This document shows positions 8,096 to 17,509 of a DNA stretch of 64,000 bases, piece after piece. The position numbers and the translations under genes are program-made. Numbering within the stretch: position 1 is the stretch's first letter; every line of letters starts with the position of its first letter. Origin of the DNA: Marinobacterium sp. LSUCC0821 (GTDB lineage Bacteria; Pseudomonadota; Gammaproteobacteria; Pseudomonadales; Balneatricaceae); assembly GCF_012848475.1 (NCBI RefSeq), contig NZ_CP051666.1:2135501-2199500 (forward strand), read 5' to 3'. The notes below the pieces were generated by a model, which saw only the letters and a program-made list of their open reading frames with translations, had not been told where the DNA came from and searched no databases.

Positions 8096-8889
8096 TGATA
8101 GGTGAGCAGACAGTTATAGATGTGTGGCAAACCCTACAGGCAGAGGCCAATAAGCAGTTAGCTGAAGAGCCTCTCCTGAGCAGTTTTTACCATGCAACCA
8201 TTATCAGTCACCCAACATTACGCTCAGCACTTTCCTACCTTTTGGCAGAGAAACTAGCGGATGATGTGGTTCCTGCAGTGGCGATGCGAGAGATCTTTGA
8301 GGTTGCTTACGAGGCGAACCCTTCGCTGATTCAAGCTGCGTGTGCCGACCTGTTGGCGGTGTTTAACCGAGACCCTGCTGCGACTGACTACTGTACTGTA
8401 CTGCTCTATCTGAAAGGCTTTCATGCGATCCAGTCTTACCGTGTGGCGAACCACATGTGGAAGACGGGCCGTAAATCGCTTGCCAAGTACATCCAGAGCC
8501 GTGTGAGCTCAACACTTCAGGTTGATATTCACCCTGCTGCAAAAATCGGTTCTGGCGTTATGTTCGACCACGCAACAGGTATCGTTGTGGGTGAAACCTG
8601 TGTCATTGAAGATGAGGTATCGATTCTTCAGTCAGTGACCTTGGGTGGTACGGGTAAAGAGAGCGGTGATCGCCATCCAAAAATTCGTGCAGGTGTCCTG
8701 ATTGGCGCCGGCGCAAAAATTTTAGGCAATATTGAAGTGGGTGAGGGTGCAAAAGTTGGGGCAGGTAGTGTTGTACTTGAACCTGTTGCGCCGCATACCA
8801 CGGTTGCAGGTGTCCCTGCTAAAGTGGTGGCATGCACGCTAAGTGCTAAACCTGCATTGGATATGGATCAAGGTCTCGATACCGAGTAA
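8095..8889 (+). CDS. cysE: Serine O-acetyltransferase CysE
   Basis: 264 residues from GTG 8095, overlapping the dnaJ stop by one base. The protein makes O-acetylserine from serine and acetyl-CoA, the first step of cysteine synthesis. It has the enterobacterial-type N-terminal helical domain (SSFYHATIISHPTLRSALSYLL) and the left-handed beta-helix with VDIHPAAKIG, DHATGIVVGE, SVTLGGTGK.GGDRHPKI and IGAGAKILGNIEVG. DHATG contains a catalytic Asp-His. Position between dnaJ and dapB is unusual and puts a biosynthetic gene downstream of heat-shock promoters. Confidence 0.95.
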   Translation: MIGEQTVIDVWQTLQAEANKQLAEEPLLSSFYHATIISHPTLRSALSYLLAEKLADDVVPAVAMREIFEVAYEANPSLIQAACADLLAVFNRDPAATDYCTVLLYLKGFHAIQSYRVANHMWKTGRKSLAKYIQSRVSSTLQVDIHPAAKIGSGVMFDHATGIVVGETCVIEDEVSILQSVTLGGTGKESGDRHPKIRAGVLIGAGAKILGNIEVGEGAKVGAGSVVLEPVAPHTTVAGVPAKVVACTLSAKPALDMDQGLDTE

Positions 8890-9723
<834 letters not shown>

Positions 9724-9762
9724 TTCAAGAGTTTTTGTTAGACTGCGTAAGTTGTTGTTCTC

Positions 9763-9800
9763 TAAGCCTGCGTTGAGTTTCTCACGCAGGCTTATTTTTT
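9763..9800 (+). terminator. Intrinsic terminator of dapB
   Basis: TAAGCCTGCGT/ACGCAGGCTTA (9763-9773/9784-9794), 10-nt loop, then TTTTTT. Perfect 11-bp stem. Confidence 0.9.
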
Positions 9801-9802
9801 GC

Positions 9803-9828
9803 ATAAAAAAGCCGGCTACTGCCGGCTT
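9803..9828 (-). terminator. Intrinsic terminator of the proXWV operon
   Basis: AAGCCGGC/GCCGGCTT with loop TACT (9809-9828); on the minus strand six T follow (9808-9803). It sits just downstream of the proV stop. Confidence 0.85.
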
Positions 9829-9844
9829 CTTATTTGGTGAGTCG

Positions 9845-11068
9845 TTATTTTTGCTCACCGCTCTCATTGCTATCACCACTGCTTCCCTCAACGAGAACTT
9901 CCGCAATACTTGATCGAGATAGTTCGCCTTGAAGGTGACCCTCTTCATCAACGACGGGTACTGGATGGTCTGCTTCTAAGGTCTCTGGAATAACTGTCTC
10001 TAGGACAGCATCACTTGAGATAGTAGAGACCTCTGCCATGTCAGCCTGTTCCCAGGTGTAGTCGGCATGGCCACTAGCTGCTTCCTCTTCAAGCCACTCT
10101 TGAGTAGCAACCCCTTGGAACTCGCCCTCATTGGATACGACATAGCCGTAGTCATGAGGCGCAGCTTTCATCTGCTTTAGTGCTTCGCCAATGGTCTCTG
10201 CAGTTATGCGGTAAGCGGGCTCCTTCATAACCGTCTCCACGGTAAGTGCGCGAGCACGGTTCACATCCTTTACGAAGGCTTCTACGTAGTCGTCCGCAGG
10301 ATGCAGCAGAATATCTTCAGGTTCGCCCTGTTGAACTAGAAGGCCATCTTTAAGGATTGCGATGCGGTCACCAAGACGCAGTGCTTCATCCAAGTCATGG
10401 GTGATGAATATGATCGTCTTGTGTAGGGTCTGCTGAAGCTCAATCAGTTGATCCTGCATTTCACTGCGGATCAGCGGATCAAGTGCTGAGAAGGCCTCAT
10501 CCATCAACAAGATTTCAGCATCTGTACAGAGCGCACGAGCAAGACCGACACGCTGCTGCTGGCCGCCAGAGAGTTGATTCGGATACTGCTCTTCGTAACC
10601 TTTAAGACCAACCGTCTCAAGCCATTCGCGTGCTTTGGTTAGGCGAGCATCTTTATCAACACCTTGAATCTTTAGACCATAAGCAACATTGTCAATCACT
10701 GTGTAGTGGGGCATCAATCCAAAGCGCTGGAATACCATCGACATCTTCTTGCGACGGAACTCTTCTAGCTCTTTTGGCGAGAGCTTCATCACGTCAGTGC
10801 CTTCAACAATGATCTCGCCTGCAGTGGGGTCGATCAAACGGTTGAAGTGGCGAATCAGTGTCGATTTACCTGAGCCGGAGAGTCCCATGATGACGAAGAT
10901 TTCGCCACGGTTTATCTCCAAGTTGATCTCTTTTAAGCCGACAGTGTGGCCAGTTTCAGCAAGAATCTCATCCTTGCTTTTACCCGCTTCAATCAGTGGT
11001 AGAACGGCTTTGGGTTTGTCGCCGAAAATCTTGTAGAGGTTTTTAACCTGAATCAGTGCTTCACTCAT
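9845..11068 (-). CDS. proV: Glycine betaine/proline ABC transporter ATPase
   Basis: 407 residues, like E. coli ProV. Walker A GLSGSGKST at 62-70, Q-loop FQRFGLMP, ABC signature LSGGQQQRVG at 166-175, Walker B ILLMDEAFSAL at 186-196. A C-terminal region (about 275-390) carries a pair of CBS domains that sense ionic strength in this family, then a Ser/Glu-rich tail. It energises uptake of compatible solutes. The start overlaps the end of proW by 8 bp, so the two are coupled. Confidence 0.93.
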   Translation of the reverse strand: MSEALIQVKNLYKIFGDKPKAVLPLIEAGKSKDEILAETGHTVGLKEINLEINRGEIFVIMGLSGSGKSTLIRHFNRLIDPTAGEIIVEGTDVMKLSPKELEEFRRKKMSMVFQRFGLMPHYTVIDNVAYGLKIQGVDKDARLTKAREWLETVGLKGYEEQYPNQLSGGQQQRVGLARALCTDAEILLMDEAFSALDPLIRSEMQDQLIELQQTLHKTIIFITHDLDEALRLGDRIAILKDGLLVQQGEPEDILLHPADDYVEAFVKDVNRARALTVETVMKEPAYRITAETIGEALKQMKAAPHDYGYVVSNEGEFQGVATQEWLEEEAASGHADYTWEQADMAEVSTISSDAVLETVIPETLEADHPVPVVDEEGHLQGELSRSSIAEVLVEGSSGDSNESGEQK

Positions 11069-11957
11069 GGCCGCCTCCTAGGTGTGCCTGGGTACGCTTC
11101 GCGTAGGCCTGAGAGACACGGTCAAAAATAATGGCCAATACAACAATCGCCAACCCGTTAAGCAGACCCAGCGTAAAGTATTGGTTAGTAATCGATTTAA
11201 GCACAGGCTGTCCAAGACCTTTTACACCGATCATCGATGCAATAACCACCATCGATAGCGCCATCATGATGGTCTGGTTGATACCGGCCATAATGGTAGG
11301 CATCGCAAGTGGTAGCTGCACTCCAATCAAGCGTTGTCGTGCGCTAGCACCGTAGGCTGTAGCGGCCTCCAGAACCTCTTTATCGACTAGTCTGATGCCA
11401 AGGTTGGTAAGACGAATCACAGGTGGAATGGCGTAGATAACTACTGCAATAACACCAGGAATGCGGCCGATGCCGAGCAGCATGACGACAGGTATTAGAT
11501 AAACAAAGGCAGGCATCGTCTGCATAATGTCTAGCATTGGCGTGACTGTTGCTTGGACTTTATTTGAGCGAGCCATCGCAATGCCGATCGGTATACCAAG
11601 GATAATCGCCAAGAGTGTACAGACGGTGATGATACTCATCGTTCGCATCATGTCGTCCCACATGCCAAAGTAGCCAACGACCATCATTGAGACTGCTACA
11701 CCAATGGTGAGTTTGGTTGAGCGACTCGCTGCAAAAGCCAGCGCCACGATCACTGCAAGCACCATCCACCAAGGTGAATTGAGTAGCAGCTTTTCAAACC
11801 AGATTAGAAAGCTAAGTAAAGGGTCAAAGAACGCTTCGATAGCGTCGCCGTATTCACGTGAAAAGTCGCGGTAGGCGCCATCAAGCGTTTTTCGAATATG
11901 GAGCAAACTTGCTCGATCGAGTTCTGGAATATCAGTAATCCAAGATTTCTCAGCCAT
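11061..11957 (-). CDS. proW: Glycine betaine/proline ABC transporter permease
   Basis: 298 residues from ATG 11957, preceded by AGAGGAA; a start 33 bases further upstream is possible but lacks a ribosome site. It has a cytoplasmic N-terminal extension and six or so membrane helices, with the binding-protein-dependent permease domain around LDIMQTMPAFVYLIPVVMLLG and the coupling-loop motif EAATAYGASARQRLIGVQLPLA. It forms the membrane channel for ProX-bound solute. Confidence 0.92.
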   Translation of the reverse strand: MAEKSWITDIPELDRASLLHIRKTLDGAYRDFSREYGDAIEAFFDPLLSFLIWFEKLLLNSPWWMVLAVIVALAFAASRSTKLTIGVAVSMMVVGYFGMWDDMMRTMSIITVCTLLAIILGIPIGIAMARSNKVQATVTPMLDIMQTMPAFVYLIPVVMLLGIGRIPGVIAVVIYAIPPVIRLTNLGIRLVDKEVLEAATAYGASARQRLIGVQLPLAMPTIMAGINQTIMMALSMVVIASMIGVKGLGQPVLKSITNQYFTLGLLNGLAIVVLAIIFDRVSQAYAKRTQAHLGGGHE

Positions 11958-11980
11958 AGATTCCTCTGTATAGGACCAAG

Positions 11981-12017
11981 AACGCCCCACTAGGATTAGC
12001 AGGGCGTTTTATTTTTT
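11981..12017. other. Hairpin between proX and proW
   Basis: AACGCCC/GGGCGTT (11981-11987/12002-12008) with a 14-nt loop. In the direction of transcription (minus) only TTCTTGG follows, so termination should be weak; on the plus strand a T-rich run follows. Likely role: stabilising proX mRNA and lowering proWV relative to proX. Confidence 0.5.
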
Positions 12018-12025
12018 AAAGCGAC

Positions 12026-13024
12026 TTAAAGTGCGCCTTCAACCTTCGCTGCTGCTTCTGCAGTCAACCAAGATTTCCATACATCTGCATGCTCGTTCAG
12101 GAAGTACTCCATCGCGATCTCACCATCTGCCTGGTTCTCATCCATCCATGCCAGTAGGCTGTTAAGCTGGGCGTTGGTGAATGCACGTTTAGCAAGGTAA
12201 TCCATTACTGCAGGTGCACGATCTGCTAGTGCAGAAGTTGTGTAAGTTGAAACTGGAGATGATGGGTACATCGAAGGTTTTGGATCCTGACAGTCAGCCT
12301 TGTAGATACAGTCTAGGAAGTGCTGCTCATCTACGCCTGATCCAAAGTCAACTTTGACCATCTCGTACTTACCAAGGATCGCTGTTGGTGCCCAGTAGTA
12401 ACCGAACCAGCCTTCGCCACGCTCATACGCGCGAGCAATTGAACCATCAAGGCCAGCAGCAGAACCTGGATCTACAAGTTCAAAATTGGCATCAGCCAAC
12501 TTAAGTGCTTTGTGAAGGTTGCCTGAAGTGATCTGACAGCCCCAACCTGCAGGACAGCCAACAAATCCAGCTTTAGAAGAGTCTTCAGGATGTGGGAAAA
12601 GTTCAGGGTGCGCTTTGATACCTTCAATAGTTGCTAGAGAAGCATCTTTTTCTACCATGTATTTTGGTACCCAGAAGCCCTCTTCACCGCCGTCGCTGAA
12701 TACTTTGCCAGCTACTGATAGTTTGCCTTCAGCGACTGCCTTCTCAAGACCCTCTTTAAAAGAGTTGGTCCAAAGCTCAGGTGCGATGTCTGGCTGCTGT
12801 TTTTCAATCATTGAAGTAGAGGTTGGTACCGTATCGCCTGGAACTAGTTCTGCTTCACATCCGAATGCGTTTTCAAGAATAAAGCGGTCGATGTTAGCGA
12901 TCAGCGATGCTGATGCCCAGTTCATATCTGCAATTTGAACGCTACCACAGCTTGCGCCGTGTGAACCTGCGAATGCGCCTGTGCTCATGGCGAATAGTGA
13001 CGCGGCAAGAATCTGCTTTTTCAT
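12026..13024 (-). CDS. proX: Glycine betaine/proline-binding periplasmic protein
   Basis: 332 residues from ATG 13024, which has AAAGGAGCT upstream; a longer reading from 13081 lacks this. Signal peptide MKKQILAASLFAMSTGAFAG, cleaved near residue 20. The mature protein has the OpuAC-type substrate-binding fold with tryptophans such as MNWAS, ELWTNSF, GEGWFGYYWAP that could form the aromatic cage for quaternary amines, and several cysteines that could form disulfides. proX is first in the operon here, whereas E. coli has proVWX order. Confidence 0.9.
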   Translation of the reverse strand: MKKQILAASLFAMSTGAFAGSHGASCGSVQIADMNWASASLIANIDRFILENAFGCEAELVPGDTVPTSTSMIEKQQPDIAPELWTNSFKEGLEKAVAEGKLSVAGKVFSDGGEEGFWVPKYMVEKDASLATIEGIKAHPELFPHPEDSSKAGFVGCPAGWGCQITSGNLHKALKLADANFELVDPGSAAGLDGSIARAYERGEGWFGYYWAPTAILGKYEMVKVDFGSGVDEQHFLDCIYKADCQDPKPSMYPSSPVSTYTTSALADRAPAVMDYLAKRAFTNAQLNSLLAWMDENQADGEIAMEYFLNEHADVWKSWLTAEAAAKVEGAL

Positions 13025-13049
13025 TGGAGCTCCTTTCTGTTCCGTTATT

Positions 13050-13067
13050 TTTGTAACCAGTAACAAA
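13050..13067. promoter_or_regulatory. Near-palindrome in proX leader, candidate operator
   Basis: TTTGTAAC-CA-GTAACAAA, one mismatched pair in eight. It lies 26 bp before the proX ATG on the minus strand. A MarR regulator gene is divergent, and the family binds such sites. Role as its operator is inference. Confidence 0.4.
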
Positions 13068-13124
13068 TTGGACATTTGCAACAGAGTTGATTAATACTAA
13101 CAGCTGTAATGTTTAGAGTACAAA

Positions 13125-13145
13125 TAATTATTGATCTAATTATTG
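13125..13145. repeat. Direct repeat TAATTATTG x2 in proX/marR intergenic region
   Basis: TAATTATTG at 13125-13133 and 13137-13145, 12-bp period (about one helical turn). The first copy overlaps the palindrome AATAATTATT. A -10-like TATAGT for the plus-strand regulator gene lies at 13169-13174. Confidence 0.45.
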
Positions 13146-13204
13146 TTCCATTAGGTCTCAATTAGGAATATAGTTCGCGCACTAATCAGGAGTGGCTAAG
13201 TTAA

Positions 13205-13693
13205 ATGTCTGAGTTAGATCAATCACAAGCAGTTGTCATTGCGTTAAGAAAGATTATGCGTGCGACTGATATTCAGTCCAAGCGCGTCGCAAAAGTGTGT
13301 GGTTTAACGATTCCGCAGGTGATGGTGTTGCGGGCGATTGGTGAGCTTGGGGATGTAACGGTAAAGCGCCTTTCTGAATCTGTCTCACTGAGTCAGGCGA
13401 CAGTGACCACTATTCTAGATCGCATGGATCAACGTGGACTAACCGTTCGTGTGAGATCTACGGTCGATAAACGTAAGGTCTATGCGCGCCTCACTGAGCA
13501 GGGTGTCACCATGCTCAACTCTGTGCCGCCACTTTTACATGATCGTTTTGAGTTGCGTTTTGCGCGTTTGGATGATGCCCAGCGTGCACAAATTCTTGAA
13601 ACCCTTCAGCAGCTTGCCGCGATGATGGATGCCGATGCACTTGATGCTTCGCCGCTATTGGATGTGATGCCCATCAACGCTGAGAGCGAGTAA
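13205..13693 (+). CDS. MarR-family regulator, CosR/EctR-like
   Basis: 162 residues with a MarR winged helix: VCGLTIPQVMVLRAI, then VTVKRLSESVSLSQATVTTILDRMDQRGL as recognition helix region and the wing DKRKVYARLTEQG. The N-terminal IALRKIMRATDIQSKRVAK resembles CosR/EctR regulators, which control ectoine and betaine uptake in marine and halophilic gammaproteobacteria. The gene is divergent from proXWV, which is the obvious target. The subfamily assignment is from memory of those proteins and is less certain than MarR membership. Confidence 0.85.
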   Translation: MSELDQSQAVVIALRKIMRATDIQSKRVAKVCGLTIPQVMVLRAIGELGDVTVKRLSESVSLSQATVTTILDRMDQRGLTVRVRSTVDKRKVYARLTEQGVTMLNSVPPLLHDRFELRFARLDDAQRAQILETLQQLAAMMDADALDASPLLDVMPINAESE

Positions 13694-13743
13694 GAGTTAC
13701 GCGCTCAAAACCCCGCTAACTGCTTTGCCTCCAATTCAAGCTT

Positions 13744-14325
13744 TTAGAATTGGCTTTCGGTCTGAGTCACACTTCGGTTGTTCTCAGGGTTGTTGCGATC
13801 AAGATCTATTCGATGAAAGCCGAACTTTCCACCCTCCGCACGCTCTTTAAAGAAGAGCTTCAATGCGTTAGTGACTGTCGGGAAAGCTAGCTCATCCCAA
13901 GGAATCTCAGACTCGCTAAATAGAGCGACCTCACTTGATTCGCTCGTGGGTGCAAAGCTTGGTGCTCTCAGTTTGGCAAGATAGAAGAGCTGCAGCTGAT
14001 TCACATGAACTATCGAAGTGTGGGTATAGAGTGAAATGACCTCTACGTCCGCCTCGGCCTCTTCCCAGGTCTCGCGCATTGCGGCTTGCTCAGTTGTTTC
14101 ACCGTTCTCCATGAATCCTGCAGGCAGTGTCCAGTAGCCAAATCTCGGCTCTATGTTGCGCCGACAAAGCAGGACTTTATCCTCCCAGATAGGCAGGCAT
14201 CCGGCGATGATTCTTGGGTTTGAGTAGAAGATAGTTTCACAGGCAGGGCAGATATGCCTTGGCAGGTGATCGCCTGCTGGGATCTTAAATTCAACTGGGG
14301 TTGCGCATTCGCTACAGAACTTCAT
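13744..14325 (-). CDS. Zinc-ribbon Nudix hydrolase
   Basis: 193 residues. N-terminal zinc ribbon CSEC...CPAC (residues 4-28), then a Nudix domain with box GFMENGETTEQAAMRETWEE; the usual glycine near the box end is Glu (AEA). The family hydrolyses nucleoside diphosphate derivatives; the zinc ribbon plus Nudix arrangement is seen in NADH-pyrophosphatase relatives and in many small NUDIX proteins, so the substrate is not assignable. It is divergent from a second Nudix gene with a perfect palindrome between. Confidence 0.85.
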   Translation of the reverse strand: MKFCSECATPVEFKIPAGDHLPRHICPACETIFYSNPRIIAGCLPIWEDKVLLCRRNIEPRFGYWTLPAGFMENGETTEQAAMRETWEEAEADVEVISLYTHTSIVHVNQLQLFYLAKLRAPSFAPTSESSEVALFSESEIPWDELAFPTVTNALKLFFKERAEGGKFGFHRIDLDRNNPENNRSVTQTESQF

Positions 14326-14384
14326 CTGATTTCCTTATTTGTCCGTACTGATTTAAACAGGCTGTCCCATTTTGCTCAACCAAA

Positions 14385-14404
14385 ACTCACTATTTATAGT
14401 GAGT
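14385..14404. promoter_or_regulatory. Perfect palindrome between divergent Nudix genes
   Basis: ACTCACTAT-TT-ATAGTGAGT, a 9-bp perfect inverted repeat with a 2-bp centre. It lies 60 bp before the minus-strand Nudix start and 19 bp before the plus-strand one, and overlaps a possible TATAGT -10. It is a good operator candidate; no regulator gene is adjacent. Confidence 0.5.
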
Positions 14405-14422
14405 CAGTGTATCCTTAACTAC

Positions 14423-15034
14423 ATGATTAATCGTATCGAACAGACTCTCAAAACCTATTCCGCTTGGCGTTTGGGAGATGATATCTCTCGCCGAGATGAA
14501 GCGGCTGTTTTGATGCTTATTACGGATGAAGAAAATCCGCATGTCATTCTGACTCGACGCACTGCAGGGTTATCTAGTCATGCTGGTGAGGTCGCATTCC
14601 CTGGTGGCAAGAGAGATCCAGAGGACTCGAATTTAATTGCTACCGCTTTGCGTGAAACAGAAGAGGAGATTGGTATCTCTGGTTCTGAGATACGTATACT
14701 TGGGTCTCTTAGTGACATCCTCTCAAAGCATAAGCTGCGTGTTGAGCCTTGGGTTGGGTTGGTCGCCCCTCAAGTGAATCTGATTCCAAACCCTGATGAG
14801 ATTGAATCGGTATTTAGAGTGCCAATAAGCTTTTTAATTGAACCCGGTACAGCACGATTTGATCAGTTCCAGGGGTTTGATGGCAAAACACGCTACGCCC
14901 CGGCTTGGGACTATCAGGGGTATGATATTTGGGGGCTGACAGCTTGGGTCTTGGCTGAGCTTCTCAACGCCGCTTTTGATGCAAAGATTAAAACTAGGCC
15001 AAGGCCAGAGCGAGTGTCAGATGGAGAAAGTTAA
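14423..15034 (+). CDS. nudL: CoA pyrophosphatase-type Nudix hydrolase
   Basis: 203 residues from ATG 14423; the frame remains open to a TTG at 14372 but homology starts at INRIEQTLKTYSAW. The upstream CoA-Nudix signature LLTRR..LSSHAGEVAFPGGKRD is present and the Nudix box reads GGKRDPEDSNLIATALRETE followed by EEIG. This matches E. coli YeaB/NudL, which splits coenzyme A and related pyrophosphates. No clear ribosome site precedes the ATG. It overlaps the following DUF1289 gene by 14 bp. Confidence 0.85.
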   Translation: MINRIEQTLKTYSAWRLGDDISRRDEAAVLMLITDEENPHVILTRRTAGLSSHAGEVAFPGGKRDPEDSNLIATALRETEEEIGISGSEIRILGSLSDILSKHKLRVEPWVGLVAPQVNLIPNPDEIESVFRVPISFLIEPGTARFDQFQGFDGKTRYAPAWDYQGYDIWGLTAWVLAELLNAAFDAKIKTRPRPERVSDGES

Positions 15035-15200
15035 AAAAGTTCCCAACCCCTGTGTTGGTATCTGTGTTTTGGATATCCACGATCTGTGCATCGCGTGTAA
15101 ACGATCTGGCATAGAGATCGCTTACTGGGGGAGCTACTCCGATGAGAAGAAGCGTGAAATTTGGCAGCAACTGCCCGAACGTGAAGTGAAAGAGATCTAA
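15021..15200 (+). CDS. DUF1289 small cysteine protein
   Basis: 59 residues from ATG 15021, overlapping nudL. Four cysteines in PCVGICVLDIHDLCIACKRS, then the characteristic tryptophan-containing IAYWGSYSDEKKREIWQQLPER. This is the DUF1289 pattern, proposed to bind Zn or an Fe-S cluster; function unknown. Proteins of this type are often found as downstream partners of larger enzymes. It is convergent with the CorC-type gene, 20 bp apart. Confidence 0.85.
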   Translation: MEKVKKVPNPCVGICVLDIHDLCIACKRSGIEIAYWGSYSDEKKREIWQQLPEREVKEI

Positions 15201-15220
15201 GTTCTCAAAGCCCTTAGGCC

Positions 15221-16498
15221 CTAGATCTCATCCTCTTCGCTCTTCTCTAACATCTGCACGCGAACCGTTTTTATAAGGTTGTCGCTGATCTGTAGTGTTT
15301 CAAACCGATAGTTCTCAATCTCCACACAGACATTCGCCTCGGGAATTGATTCAAGCTGTTCGGTAATTAGGCCGTTAAGTGTTTTCGGTCCATCGGTCGG
15401 AAGTTCCCACTCAAGTGACTTGTTGATTTCGCGAACATACGCTGAGCCGTCTATGAAGTAGCTGCCATCGTCCTGTGGGTGGATATCCTGGTTGATCTCA
15501 GCGTGATCTGCTGAAAGTGCGCCCACAATCTCTTCAAGAATATCTTCCAGTGTCACGATGCCCTCAACATCACCATACTCATCTACTACAACCCCGATAC
15601 GACGGCTGTGTTTTTGGAAGTTAAGTAGCTGGGTCTGGAGTGGGGTGCTCTCTGGGACAAAGTAGGTTTCGTGTACCACGGCCAGAATAGCGGCTTTGGT
15701 CACTTTACCTGTTTGAATAAGTTGGGCCAGATTACGCATGTGAAGGATGCCGACGATCTGGTTGATATCGCCTTGGTAGACAGGCAGGCGAGTATGTTTA
15801 GTGCATGAGAGCTGTTCCAGGATCTGCTCTAGCTCTTGGTCTAGGTCGATCCCCTCTACCTCATTTCGTGGAATCATGATGTCGTTTACGGTGACATCGC
15901 CAAGCTCCAAAACCCCAAGCAGCATCGATTGGTTGCTTTGTGGTATGAGGGCCCCTGATTCGTTTACCAGAGTGCGAAGCTCCTCGGTACTGAGGTGGTC
16001 ATTTTTGCCATCCAGTGGGTTTACTCCAAAAAGGCGCAGAATGAAGTTGGTGATGGCATTTACCGTTGCAACCAACGGGTAAAAAAGACGAAGCATCGGC
16101 CTTAGCAGAACAGCCGCAGGGAATGCGATGCGTTCTGGGTGAAGTGCGGCCAGTGTTTTGGGAGTTACTTCTGCAAAAATAAGGATAACCAGTGTCAGTG
16201 CCGCAGTGGCTATCGCGATACCTGCATCCCCCCATAAGCGTACCGCGATGACAGTCGCGATTGCTGATGCAAGGATGTTTACAAAGTTGTTGCCGATCAG
16301 AATCAGGCCAATCAAACGGTCAGGCCGTTCAAGCAGTGCCGCGGCTTTACGTGCGCCAAGGTGGTTGTTCTTTGCTAGATGCTTAAGGCGGTAGCGATTA
16401 AGCGACATCATTCCGGTTTCTGAGCCCGAGAAAAATGCGGAACAAAGGATAAGGATAAAGAGTAGAACTAAAAGCGAGGTTATCGACGCGTCTTCCAA
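15221..16498 (-). CDS. HlyC/CorC-family transporter (YfjD/CorE type)
   Basis: 425 residues. N-terminal DUF21/CNNM membrane domain (four helices; SGSETGMMSLNRYRLKHLA near the start), two CBS domains (VNDIMIPRNEVEGID and the following IVGILHMRNL; RIGVVVDEYGDVEGIVTLEDILEEIVG) and a C-terminal CorC_HlyC domain. Family members are linked with divalent cation export and resistance. The position next to the ypjD-like gene and ffh matches E. coli yfjD. Confidence 0.9.
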   Translation of the reverse strand: MEDASITSLLVLLFILILCSAFFSGSETGMMSLNRYRLKHLAKNNHLGARKAAALLERPDRLIGLILIGNNFVNILASAIATVIAVRLWGDAGIAIATAALTLVILIFAEVTPKTLAALHPERIAFPAAVLLRPMLRLFYPLVATVNAITNFILRLFGVNPLDGKNDHLSTEELRTLVNESGALIPQSNQSMLLGVLELGDVTVNDIMIPRNEVEGIDLDQELEQILEQLSCTKHTRLPVYQGDINQIVGILHMRNLAQLIQTGKVTKAAILAVVHETYFVPESTPLQTQLLNFQKHSRRIGVVVDEYGDVEGIVTLEDILEEIVGALSADHAEINQDIHPQDDGSYFIDGSAYVREINKSLEWELPTDGPKTLNGLITEQLESIPEANVCVEIENYRFETLQISDNLIKTVRVQMLEKSEEDEI

Positions 16499-16582
16499 CG
16501 TGGGAGGCCTGATCTGTTAATGGACGCCCATTTTGGAAACTCTGCTGCTAGGTGTCAAGCGGCGGGATCAATCTGGAGGGGT

Positions 16583-17374
16583 TTAGCCGCCGATTATCAG
16601 TTCCAGTACCGCTTTTGAGCCAAAGAAAGCGAGCATTAGTAGAATGAAACCACTCAGTGTCCAGCGAAGTGCAGTTCGACTTCTCCAGCCAAACAGTGTG
16701 CGACCCGCTAAAAGTGTCGCAAAAATGACCCAGGCGATAAGGGAAAGAATGGTTTTATGAACGAGATGTTGAGCAAACAGATCATCCGTGTAGAACCAGC
16801 CTGTTACTAACGCCAGAGTTAGTAGCACCTGACCTGCAGCGATCATATCGAACAGTAAGTTCTCCATAACCTGGAGTGGCGGCAATGTATTGATGAGTCC
16901 GCGCGTACGATGCTGTTTGAGTGCGCGCTCTTGGCGGGCAAGAAGAATGACTTGCAGTGCTGCGAGGGTGAATAGGCTGTATGAGATTAGAGACAAGACG
17001 ATGTGTAATACAACACCGCCTGTATATGCTCCTTGAGCGTGGCCAGGTAGTGCCCATGCGAAACCAACAGTGACTGCCGCTAGTGGAAAGGCCCAGGCAA
17101 ACAGATTGTCGAGTTTATGACGAAGGCTACTGAGCAATAGGAGTGATACCACGGCTGCAGAGATAACCGAACCCGTTACAAAGAAACTTAGATTGAGTTT
17201 GCCATCAATCATCACAGCATTTGCTGATAGGTATAGGTGGGCAAGCAGTGCGACAAAACCGGTCAGGCGAATGGTCGAACGTGGAGTGGCGCCACTATTA
17301 GCAATGCGCTTCAGCTGCCACTGACTAGCAATCAGATAGAGCGCGACTGTAAGCAGTGTAAGTAGCGACAACAT
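16583..17374 (-). CDS. YpjD-type CcsA-like inner-membrane protein
   Basis: 263 residues from ATG 17374 (GGAG six bases upstream); ATG 17386 is an alternative. Eight or so hydrophobic helices; the segment VVLHIVLSLISYSLFTLAALQ and FAQHLVHKTILSLIAWVIFATLL carry the histidines and tryptophan seen in cytochrome c assembly (CcsA/ResC) homologues. E. coli YpjD sits in the same place between yfjD and ffh and its role is unclear. It is divergent from ffh. Confidence 0.85.
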   Translation of the reverse strand: MLSLLTLLTVALYLIASQWQLKRIANSGATPRSTIRLTGFVALLAHLYLSANAVMIDGKLNLSFFVTGSVISAAVVSLLLLSSLRHKLDNLFAWAFPLAAVTVGFAWALPGHAQGAYTGGVVLHIVLSLISYSLFTLAALQVILLARQERALKQHRTRGLINTLPPLQVMENLLFDMIAAGQVLLTLALVTGWFYTDDLFAQHLVHKTILSLIAWVIFATLLAGRTLFGWRSRTALRWTLSGFILLMLAFFGSKAVLELIIGG

Positions 17375-17509
17375 GGGAATCTCCATTCGGAAGGCATCAA
17401 ACAATCTATAAAGTTTGGCACAAATCGTTTCGTTGGGAAATATGATGACGAAAGCGTTATACTGGGCGCAGTTTATTAGTCGTTAGTTCGACCAATCAAA
17501 GGTTTTAGG

